From the NCBI GenBank assembly GCA_947498625.1, contig CANMKR010000001.1, forward strand, positions 302,090-366,089: a stretch of 64,000 nt of DNA, written 5' to 3'. The position numbers and the translations under genes are program-made. Positions within the stretch are counted from its first letter, which is position 1; every line of letters begins with the position of its first letter. Origin of the DNA: an uncultured Kangiella sp. GTDB taxonomy: Bacteria; Pseudomonadota; Gammaproteobacteria; Enterobacterales; Kangiellaceae. Positions 58,163-64,000 of the stretch are shown in pieces. The notes under the pieces were generated by a model. That model saw only the letters and a program-made list of their open reading frames with translations. It was not told where the DNA came from and made no database searches.

Positions 58163-58424
58163 ATGTAAGTTTGTAGCCATTTGAAGTGGCTTGCAAAAGT
58201 TAAAAAATAGCGGAACTTAAGTGCATAGTTATAAAGCTCTACCACTAGACAATTTTTGTTAGAACCGGATAACTTTTGTCAGGTTAACCAATAGAGCAAA
58301 TCGGTAAAAGGGGTTCACAAGACTATAAAAACAGCCACTTTTGATATTCCTTTGCCAACTGGAACGCATTTATTTTTATTTTCTTTAGTTAGAACGAAAG
58401 CTCATTTATCACAGGAGAATGAAA
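58163..58424 (+). other. Intergenic region after grpE, no gene seen
   Basis: About 260 bases of AT-rich DNA with no convincing frame. A small GCCA...TGGC hairpin lies near its left end (around 58178-58193). The right end holds the leader and AGGAG site (58413-58417) of the next gene. Confidence 0.5.
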
Positions 58425-58733
58425 ATGAAGAAGACCATTATAGCTAGTTCATTAGTGGTAGGTTTAAGCCTATTGAGTTTCAATTCAATGTCTGAGGAAA
58501 TTGATACTGCGGATTCACTCAGGACTAAAACGTTGCAAGCCTGTAAAGCTGAAGCGGCTAATTTGCCGGAGCAAGATAAAATTAAAGCTTTGGCTTTATG
58601 CCAGTGTGTAGCCGACAAAACCGATTACAATTTAGTGATTGATAGCAAAGCCACAGGTGATAAGACAGCCGTAGATCAGCACCTTGATGAGGTGGTTTCT
58701 GCCTGTAAAGAGGAAATAGGAGCCAATCAGTAG
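58425..58733 (+). CDS. Small secreted Cys-containing protein
   Basis: Start set at ATG 58425, seven bases after AGGAG; ATG 58419 is too close. 102 residues: signal peptide (MKKTIIASSLVVGLSLLSF, cleavage probably after MS or nearby), then a mature acidic helical part with four Cys (QACKAE, LCQCVAD, SACKEE), which could form two disulfides. No family recognised; periplasmic. It has its own terminator. Located between grpE and the YeeN-type gene. Confidence 0.7.
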   Translation: MKKTIIASSLVVGLSLLSFNSMSEEIDTADSLRTKTLQACKAEAANLPEQDKIKALALCQCVADKTDYNLVIDSKATGDKTAVDQHLDEVVSACKEEIGANQ

Positions 58734-58750
58734 TTAATAATATAAGGAAG

Positions 58751-58777
58751 AAAGCCGATTAAATATCGGCTTTTTTA
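58751..58777 (+). terminator. Terminator of the small secreted protein gene
   Basis: GCCGAT-TAAAT-ATCGGC with flanking A run and following TTTTTT. Confidence 0.9.
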
Positions 58778-58851
58778 TGGGCAAAAGGTTTCATTGATCC
58801 TGGACTGCTTGTAAAATCACCATTTTTCAAAGGCTACTTGGGCAAGCAATT

Positions 58852-59568
58852 ATGGGTCGCGCATATCAAAACCGTAAAGATTCGATGGCGAAAACTTCGA
58901 ATCAAAACTCAAAAATTTACAGTAAATTTAGTCGTCAGATTTATGTTGTGGCTAAACAAGGCGGTGCCGATCCTGAAGGTAACTTAGCTCTACGCAGTTT
59001 GATTGATGCCGCTAAGCGTGCTCAGGTCCCTGCGCACGTTATTAAAAACGCTATAGATAAAGCCACCTCTGGCGCTGGTGAAGATTTCGCCGTTGCCCGT
59101 TACGAAGGTTATGGTCCGGGCAATACCATGGTAATCGTAGATTGCCTAACTGATAACCCAAACCGTACTTTTGGTGAAGTGCGTCTGTGCTTTACTAAAA
59201 CCAAGTGCAAAATCGGCACTGAAGGCAGCGTCAGCCATATGTTCGATCACAGCGCTATTTTTGCCTTCCCACACGATGACGAAGAAGCAGTACTGGAAGC
59301 GTTAATGATGGCCGATGTAGATGTATCTGATATCGAACATGAAGAAGGCATGATTAGTGTATTCGCCCCAAACACCGAATACGCAAAAGCGAAGCAAGCC
59401 TTAACCGAAAGCTTTGAAGGAATTGAGTTTGAAGTAGACGAAATTCAGTTTATCCCCAAAGTCATGGCCGAAGTTCCAGCTGACGATATGGAAATGTTCG
59501 AAAAATTTATGGAAATGCTAGAAGACCAAGATGATGTGCAAAATGTATATCATAATGCTGAGCTATAA
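58852..59568 (+). CDS. yeeN: YeeN-type YebC/PmpR family protein (TACO1-like)
   Basis: 238 residues, the same length as Escherichia coli Yee[57 protein letters not shown] and [20 protein letters not shown] are typical. YebC-family members act in translation of polyproline stretches or as transcription regulators; the role of the YeeN branch is not settled. It stands alone between grpE and dnaK. Confidence 0.88.
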   Translation: MGRAYQNRKDSMAKTSNQNSKIYSKFSRQIYVVAKQGGADPEGNLALRSLIDAAKRAQVPAHVIKNAIDKATSGAGEDFAVARYEGYGPGNTMVIVDCLTDNPNRTFGEVRLCFTKTKCKIGTEGSVSHMFDHSAIFAFPHDDEEAVLEALMMADVDVSDIEHEEGMISVFAPNTEYAKAKQALTESFEGIEFEVDEIQFIPKVMAEVPADDMEMFEKFMEMLEDQDDVQNVYHNAEL

Positions 59569-59596
59569 TTAGTTCTCGTCAAACCAAAGTATATAT

Positions 59597-59621
59597 CGTC
59601 ATTCCCGCGTACGCGGGAATC
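59597..59621. repeat. Dispersed palindromic repeat, copy 3
   Basis: CGTC followed by the perfect 20-base palindrome ATTCCCGCGTACGCGGGAAT (59601-59620) and C. Same outer frame as copies 1 and 2 with a different loop, directly followed by a terminator. Confidence 0.8.
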
Positions 59622-59651
59622 AAAAAAGCCTGAGTTAACCTCAGGCTTTTT
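59622..59651 (+). terminator. Terminator after the YeeN-type gene
   Basis: AAAAAGCCTGAG-TTAAC-CTCAGGCTTTTT, perfect 12-base stem with a T run. Confidence 0.93.
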
Positions 59652-59692
59652 AATAATAACCCCAAAAAATTTAAGTTTTCTTTAAAAATCCC

Positions 59693-59720
59693 CTTGATCT
59701 CCTAAAGCCAGCCCACATAT
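59693..59720 (+). promoter_or_regulatory. Sigma-32-like promoter of dnaK
   Basis: CTTGATC (59693-59699), 12 bases, then CCCACATAT (59712-59720). Compared with the sigma-32 consensus CTTGAAA and CCCCATNT it fits well. It lies 42 bases before the dnaK ATG, which has GGAG eight bases upstream. Confidence 0.6.
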
Positions 59721-59762
59721 AGGTTCCAAGCAAGATTTAACTATATTTTTCGGAGTAGAAAA

Positions 59763-61700
59763 ATGGGCAAGATTATCGGTATCGATTTAGGTACAACCAA
59801 TTCATGTGTTGCTGTGTTAGACGGCGACAAAGCTCGTGTAATCGAGAACTCTGAAGGCGGTCGTACGACTCCTTCTATCATCGCTTTCACAGACGGTGAA
59901 ACTTTAGTTGGCCAGTCGGCAAAGCGTCAGGCAGTGACTAATCCAGAGAACACTTTATATGCGATTAAGCGTTTGATCGGTCGTAAGTTTAAAAGTGATG
60001 TTGTACAGAAAGACATCGAGATGGTGCCTTACAAGATCGTTGAAGCGGACAATGGTGACGCTTGGGTATCGGTTAATGGTAAAAATATGGCTCCACCACA
60101 AGTTTCAGCTGAAGTTCTTAAGAAAATGAAGAAAACAGCCGAAGACTTCTTAGGTGAAGAAGTAACTGAAGCGGTTATTACGGTTCCTGCATACTTCAAT
60201 GACTCACAACGTCAAGCGACTAAAGACGCAGGTAAAATCGCGGGCTTAGAAGTGAAGCGTATTATCAATGAGCCTACTGCTGCGGCATTAGCTTATGGTA
60301 TGGATAAAGAACGTGGCGATCGCACTATTGCAGTTTATGATTTAGGTGGTGGTACTTTCGATATCTCAGTGATTGAGATTGCTGAAGTTGACGGCGAGCA
60401 CACCTTCGAAGTATTGGCGACTAATGGTGACACTTTCTTAGGTGGTGAAGATTTCGATAACCGCGTTATCCAATATCTAGCAGAAGAGTTCAAGAAAGAA
60501 CAAGGTATCGACCTTAAAGGCGACGCGCTTGCGATGCAACGTTTGAAAGAAGCGGGCGAGAAAGCAAAGATTGAATTATCTTCTAGCTCGCAAACGGATG
60601 TTAACTTACCTTACATCACTGCTGATGCAACCGGTCCTAAGCACTTAAACATCAAGCTAACTCGTGCAAAATTAGAGTCTTTGGTTGAAGATTTAATTGA
60701 GCGTTCAATGGCGCCAGTTAAGCAAGCGCTACAAGACGCTGGTTTATCAACTTCTGAAATCGACGATGTGATTTTAGTAGGTGGCCAGACTCGTATGCCT
60801 AAAGTACAAGAGTCAGTAACGGCTTTCTTCGGCAAAGAGCCTCGTAAAGACGTTAATCCTGATGAAGCAGTAGCGATGGGTGCGGCGATTCAAGGCGCGG
60901 TATTAGCGGGTGACGTTAAAGACGTATTACTATTAGACGTAACACCTTTGTCTCTAGGTATTGAGACTATGGGTGGTGTGATGACCAACTTAATCGATAA
61001 GAATACAACGATTCCGACTAAGGCATCGCAAGTATTCTCGACGGCAGAAGATAACCAAACTGCGGTAACGGTTCACGTATTACAGGGTGAGCGTAAAATG
61101 GCTCAACAGAATAAATCTCTAGGCCGTTTCGACTTAGCTGATATTCCACCTGCACCACGTGGTATGCCACAAATCGAAGTATCTTTTGATATCGATGCTA
61201 ACGGTATCATGCACGTTTCTGCAAAAGATAAAGCTACTGGTAAAGAGCAATCGATTCAGATCAAAGCGTCTTCTGGTTTATCGGATGAAGAAATCGAGCA
61301 AATGGTTCAAGACGCCGAAGCTCACGCTGAAGAAGATAAGAAGTTCCAAGAGCTAGTCGAAGCTCGTAACCAAGCGGACGGTCTTGTTCACGCTAGCCGT
61401 AAATCTTTGAATGATGAAAATGTCACTTTCGAAGATGGCGAGAAAGAAGCGATTGAAGCAGCAGCCAATGATTTAGAAGAAGCGATTAAGACTGATGATT
61501 TAGAAGAAATCAAAGCTAAGACTGAAGCCTTAAGTCAAGCCTCTGCAAAGTTAGCTGAGCGTATGTACGCACAAGCTCAACAGCAAGCGGAAGCTGGTGC
61601 AGGCTCTCAATCTGGTCCTGGAGCAGAGCAAGCTTCAAATGCTGGCGATGATGTGGTTGACGCTGAGTTTGAAGAAGTAAAGGACGATAAAAATTCGTAG
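59763..61700 (+). CDS. dnaK: Molecular chaperone DnaK (Hsp70)
   Basis: 645 residues, full length. [29 protein letters not shown] and VGGQTRMP in the ATPase domain, [14 protein letters not shown] in the substrate-binding domain, a helical lid and the C-terminal [13 protein letters not shown]. Works with DnaJ and GrpE. It probably has its own sigma-32 promoter and is separated from grpE by two genes and a terminator. Confidence 0.99.
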   Translation: MGKIIGIDLGTTNSCVAVLDGDKARVIENSEGGRTTPSIIAFTDGETLVGQSAKRQAVTNPENTLYAIKRLIGRKFKSDVVQKDIEMVPYKIVEADNGDAWVSVNGKNMAPPQVSAEVLKKMKKTAEDFLGEEVTEAVITVPAYFNDSQRQATKDAGKIAGLEVKRIINEPTAAALAYGMDKERGDRTIAVYDLGGGTFDISVIEIAEVDGEHTFEVLATNGDTFLGGEDFDNRVIQYLAEEFKKEQGIDLKGDALAMQRLKEAGEKAKIELSSSSQTDVNLPYITADATGPKHLNIKLTRAKLESLVEDLIERSMAPVKQALQDAGLSTSEIDDVILVGGQTRMPKVQESVTAFFGKEPRKDVNPDEAVAMGAAIQGAVLAGDVKDVLLLDVTPLSLGIETMGGVMTNLIDKNTTIPTKASQVFSTAEDNQTAVTVHVLQGERKMAQQNKSLGRFDLADIPPAPRGMPQIEVSFDIDANGIMHVSAKDKATGKEQSIQIKASSGLSDEEIEQMVQDAEAHAEEDKKFQELVEARNQADGLVHASRKSLNDENVTFEDGEKEAIEAAANDLEEAIKTDDLEEIKAKTEALSQASAKLAERMYAQAQQQAEAGAGSQSGPGAEQASNAGDDVVDAEFEEVKDDKNS

Positions 61701-61800
61701 TTTTGCTCCCTAGCTTTGTTGTAACGCTTACTGCGCTACTCGTGCACACTTAGTGCACTGCGCTGCTCGATAAGCGTTACGTCGCGCTAGAAAACAAAAC
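61700..61800. other. Long nested palindrome between dnaK and dnaJ
   Basis: GTAACGCTTA (61721-61730) and TAAGCGTTAC (61771-61780) form a perfect 10-base inverted repeat. Outside it lie CTAGC/GCTAG and GTTTTG/CAAAAC pairs (61700-61714 and 61786-61800), and inside GTGCAC/GTGCAC, so about 100 bases can fold into one long hairpin. It does not resemble a simple terminator; it could be a MITE-like remnant or an mRNA structure. Confidence 0.65.
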
Positions 61801-61831
61801 TCCTGAGTTTTTAGACAGGTGTAAAATGTAA

Positions 61832-61862
61832 GCGCAGGATTAAGTTCCTGCGTTTCTAATTT
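61832..61862 (+). terminator. Terminator-like hairpin before dnaJ
   Basis: CGCAGGA (61833-61839) and TCCTGCG (61846-61852), loop six bases, followed by a moderately T-rich tract. It may end dnaK transcripts or let a fraction read into dnaJ. Confidence 0.7.
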
Positions 61863-61902
61863 TAAATTCGATAGAAGATTTTTTATTTAAAGAAGAAAAA
61901 GT

Positions 61903-63039
61903 ATGTCTAAACGTGATTATTACGAAGTATTAGGTGTTGGCAAAAGTGCTGATAAGGCAGAGCTGAAAAAAGCTTACCGTCGATTGGCGATGAAAAACCA
62001 CCCTGATCGTAATCCTGATGACAAAGAGGCGGAGGCGCGTTTTAAAGAAGCGAAAGAAGCCTACGAAGTATTAAATGATCCGCAAAAGCGTCAAGCTTAT
62101 GATCAGTTTGGTCATGCCGGTGTTGACCAAAGTGCTGGTGGTCAAGGTGGTTTCCATGGCGCTGATATGGGTGACATTTTTGGCGATATGTTTGGCGATA
62201 TCTTTGGTGGTGGCGGTCGTCGCGGCGGCGGTCGAGCAGGACCACAACGTGGTTCTGACTTGCAATACAATATGCAGGTGACACTAGAAGAAGCGGTTAA
62301 CGGCGTGTCGAAAACCATTAAGGTTCCAACTTACGTTGATTGTGAGCCATGTGATGGTTCTGGTGCTAAGAAAGGTTCCGAGAAAGTCACTTGTGGAACT
62401 TGTAATGGCCAAGGCCAAGTGCGTATGACCCAAGGTTTTTTCTCAGTTCAACAAACGTGTCCGGATTGTCAGGGACAGGGACAAACTATTAAAGATCCTT
62501 GTAACTCTTGTTCTGGTCAAGGCCGTGTGCATAAAACCAAAACCTTGTCTGTAAAAATTCCTGCAGGTGTTGATACTGGCGATCGTATTCGCTTATCGGG
62601 CGAAGGCGAAGCGGGTGGCCCCGGTGCTCCATCGGGCGATTTGTATGTTCAAATCAATGTTAAAGAGCATGAGATTTTTGTCCGAGATGGCGCCAACCTT
62701 TACGCCGAAGTTCCTGTCAGTTTTGTCACTGCAGCATTAGGCGGAACCTTACAAGTGCCAACACTAGATGGCAAAGTAAGTTTGAAAATTCCTGCGGAAA
62801 CGCAAACCGGTAAAATGTTCCGGTTAAAAGGCAAAGGCATAAAAGCCTTACGTCAAAATTATACTGGCGACCTGATGTGTCGTGTAATTTTGGAAACTCC
62901 AGTTAAACTAAGCAAAGAGCAAAAAGAATTGCTAGAACAGTTCCAGCAGAGCGTTGCAGAGTCGGGCGGTAAGAATAGCCCCAAAGAAACCGGTTGGTTC
63001 GATGGTGTTAAAAAATTCTGGGATAATATGACCAGTTAA
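61903..63039 (+). CDS. dnaJ: Co-chaperone DnaJ (Hsp40)
   Basis: 378 residues. J domain with H33-P34-D35, a Gly/Phe region (about 75-120) with [13 protein letters not shown], four C-x2-C-x-G-x-G zinc repeats ([32 protein letters not shown]), and the C-terminal substrate-binding domain. It delivers substrates to DnaK. Only a weak ribosome binding site (GAAGAAA) precedes ATG. Confidence 0.98.
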   Translation: MSKRDYYEVLGVGKSADKAELKKAYRRLAMKNHPDRNPDDKEAEARFKEAKEAYEVLNDPQKRQAYDQFGHAGVDQSAGGQGGFHGADMGDIFGDMFGDIFGGGGRRGGGRAGPQRGSDLQYNMQVTLEEAVNGVSKTIKVPTYVDCEPCDGSGAKKGSEKVTCGTCNGQGQVRMTQGFFSVQQTCPDCQGQGQTIKDPCNSCSGQGRVHKTKTLSVKIPAGVDTGDRIRLSGEGEAGGPGAPSGDLYVQINVKEHEIFVRDGANLYAEVPVSFVTAALGGTLQVPTLDGKVSLKIPAETQTGKMFRLKGKGIKALRQNYTGDLMCRVILETPVKLSKEQKELLEQFQQSVAESGGKNSPKETGWFDGVKKFWDNMTS

Positions 63040-63049
63040 TGATAGATTT

Positions 63050-63076
63050 AAAGCCCGCAAACAGCGGGCTTTTTTA
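63050..63076 (+). terminator. Terminator of dnaJ
   Basis: AAGCCCGC-AAACA-GCGGGCTT followed by TTTTT (63051-63075), close to the ribosome binding site of the next gene. Confidence 0.93.
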
Positions 63077-63087
63077 TGGAGGAAATA

Positions 63088-63912
63088 ATGCCTAATGAAA
63101 TTCAAAGCAGAGTTTTACGAAGGAGTTCGGACTTTTTAAGAAAGTTTGATTTTGATGATAACAAAGTATCATCTGTTTCAGAATATGCAAAAGTTATTCA
63201 AAGCTTCTGTTGTGGAGGTTCTTCTTTGTTTCGAGGAGAGCCACACCTTTATGATGTTCCTTTAATGCCATCAATTTTAAGGGATGATGCAAATCTAACA
63301 TATGAGAACGATAGGCATATTTCTGAGGAAGAGCTATTAGCCATTGAACAATGTAAGCAACAAGCTTTGCAAGGTAATATTAAGGATAAATATTTAAGAG
63401 CATTTATTCCAAATATGCATTTAGAAGATGTCAATTGGTTACCGTTGGCAAGGCATTTTGGATTCAATACTAGACTTTTAGATGTTACTTCTAACCCGTT
63501 AGTAGCCCTCTATTTTGCTGTATCTGAAGACTATAGAGGAGCTATACCTGAAGAGGACGATGCATTTGTATATATAATGAGAAAGAATAATTTCAGACCA
63601 GTAAACGATAGAAATATTATGCAAAATAGTAGTAATGATTATCCCCCAATTCCGATAAGCTATTTGGAATTATATGGTGTAGATACAGAGTTTGATGCAG
63701 ATTTAGATGAAATCCCCTATCTTTATGAGCCACATATTCCTCAGGAAAGATTAATAGCACAAGGTGGAAGTTTTGTATTTTGGAGAAGTCCAACTCCTGT
63801 ATTACATGCCGATTCGATGATTCCTATTAGGATTAATGCTGCGGAGACAATGCACATAAGAAATGAGCTTACAGCTTTTGGGATATGGGAAGAGCTTTTA
63901 TTTCCATGCTAG
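63088..63912 (+). CDS. FRG-domain protein
   Basis: Start at ATG 63088 (MPNEIQSRV), five bases after GGAGG; ATG 63076 lies inside that site. 274 residues. The FRG signature is clear: LFRGEPHLYDVPLMPSILRD, then LPLARHFGFNTRLLDVTSNPLVALYFAVSED, and a late ERLIAQGGSFVFW segment. FRG domains have unknown activity and often occur in defence or toxin-related genes. Codon use is AT-rich with AGA codons, unlike the dnaK/dnaJ genes next to it, which suggests recent acquisition. Confidence 0.88.
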   Translation: MPNEIQSRVLRRSSDFLRKFDFDDNKVSSVSEYAKVIQSFCCGGSSLFRGEPHLYDVPLMPSILRDDANLTYENDRHISEEELLAIEQCKQQALQGNIKDKYLRAFIPNMHLEDVNWLPLARHFGFNTRLLDVTSNPLVALYFAVSEDYRGAIPEEDDAFVYIMRKNNFRPVNDRNIMQNSSNDYPPIPISYLELYGVDTEFDADLDEIPYLYEPHIPQERLIAQGGSFVFWRSPTPVLHADSMIPIRINAAETMHIRNELTAFGIWEELLFPC

Positions 63913-63914
63913 TT

Positions 63915-64000
63915 ATGAAAAAGAACTCTGTTCAAACTCTATTACCAATAGTATTTTTTTTAAAGCCGTATAAAAAAATGGTGTTCTTTGCACTATTGGC
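63915..64000 (+). CDS. Start of a probable ABC exporter (partial)
   Basis: Open frame from ATG 63915 to the window end, about 28 residues: a short basic lead then LLPIVFFLKPYKKMVFFALL. This is like the start of the first membrane helix in MsbA-type ABC transporters (L-x-P-Y-x-x-x-hydrophobic). Only the N-terminus is visible, so the assignment is tentative. Confidence 0.4.
   Translation, partial: MKKNSVQTLLPIVFFLKPYKKMVFFALL

Noticed and set aside
61721-61780. Integron attC-like site
   Set aside because: The arms do not show the RYYYAAC/GTTRRRY core pair and no cassette structure or integrase is present.

Overview
The window is a mostly chromosomal, housekeeping-rich stretch from an AT-leaning gammaproteobacterium. 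The gene neighbourhoods (rsmD/ftsY-ftsE-ftsX-rpoH, rhlB/trxA...rho-ubiD-fre, lysM-dprA-smg...tsaC-hemF against def-fmt-rsmB-trkA-trkH, fur/bamE, nadK-recN against hrcA-grpE...dnaK-dnaJ) are typical of marine Oceanospirillales/Kangiella-like bacteria. That placement is my inference from synteny and protein character; no rRNA gene is present to settle it. I see no tRNA, rRNA, CRISPR array, insertion sequence or prophage.

Layout. 1-4.3 kb: tail of an FGGY sugar kinase, then a TetR-regulated operon (RND/MMPL permease, LolA-like protein, TetR) with three operator-like palindromes at its promoter. 4.4-10.8 kb: small enzymes (DUF1415, uracil-DNA glycosylase family, DJ-1/PfpI, RluA-family pseudouridine synthase, RsmJ, GNAT, PpiC, AIG2-like, RsmD) and an HTH/membrane-protein pair. 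10.9-15.6 kb: ftsY, ftsE, ftsX, two inserted small genes, and rpoH preceded by two tandem CIRCE operators. 15.6-24.2 kb: a solute-binding lipoprotein, fre-ubiD, rho, an SPFH/coiled-coil pair inserted between rho and trxA, and divergent rhlB. 24.2-33 kb: lipoproteins, a thioesterase, a hydrolase, hemB-hemF-tsaC, a polysaccharide deacetylase fusion, smg and dprA. 33-42.4 kb: a LysM protein, a large ankyrin-like membrane-anchored protein, then def-fmt-rsmB-trkA-trkH on the plus strand. 42.4-51.8 kb: RNase PH, a large choice-of-anchor-B/Calx-beta protein with a GlyGly-CTERM tail, malic enzyme, and a DoxX/FMN-glutamate-synthase-like pair divergent from an ECF sigma/zinc-finger anti-sigma pair. 51.9-64 kb: bamE/fur, recN, nadK, hrcA, grpE, a YeeN-type regulator, dnaK and dnaJ, then an FRG-domain gene and the first codons of a probable ABC exporter.

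The strongest link between distant parts is heat-shock control. The window encodes both HrcA and sigma-32, and rpoH carries two CIRCE sites, while none is visible in front of hrcA, grpE or dnaK; dnaK has a sigma-32-like promoter instead. This suggests a cascade in which HrcA controls sigma-32 and sigma-32 controls the DnaK machine. Other observations are three copies of a dispersed palindromic repeat with compensatory stem changes, a long nested palindrome between dnaK and dnaJ, and several TTG start codons supported by good Shine-Dalgarno sequences.
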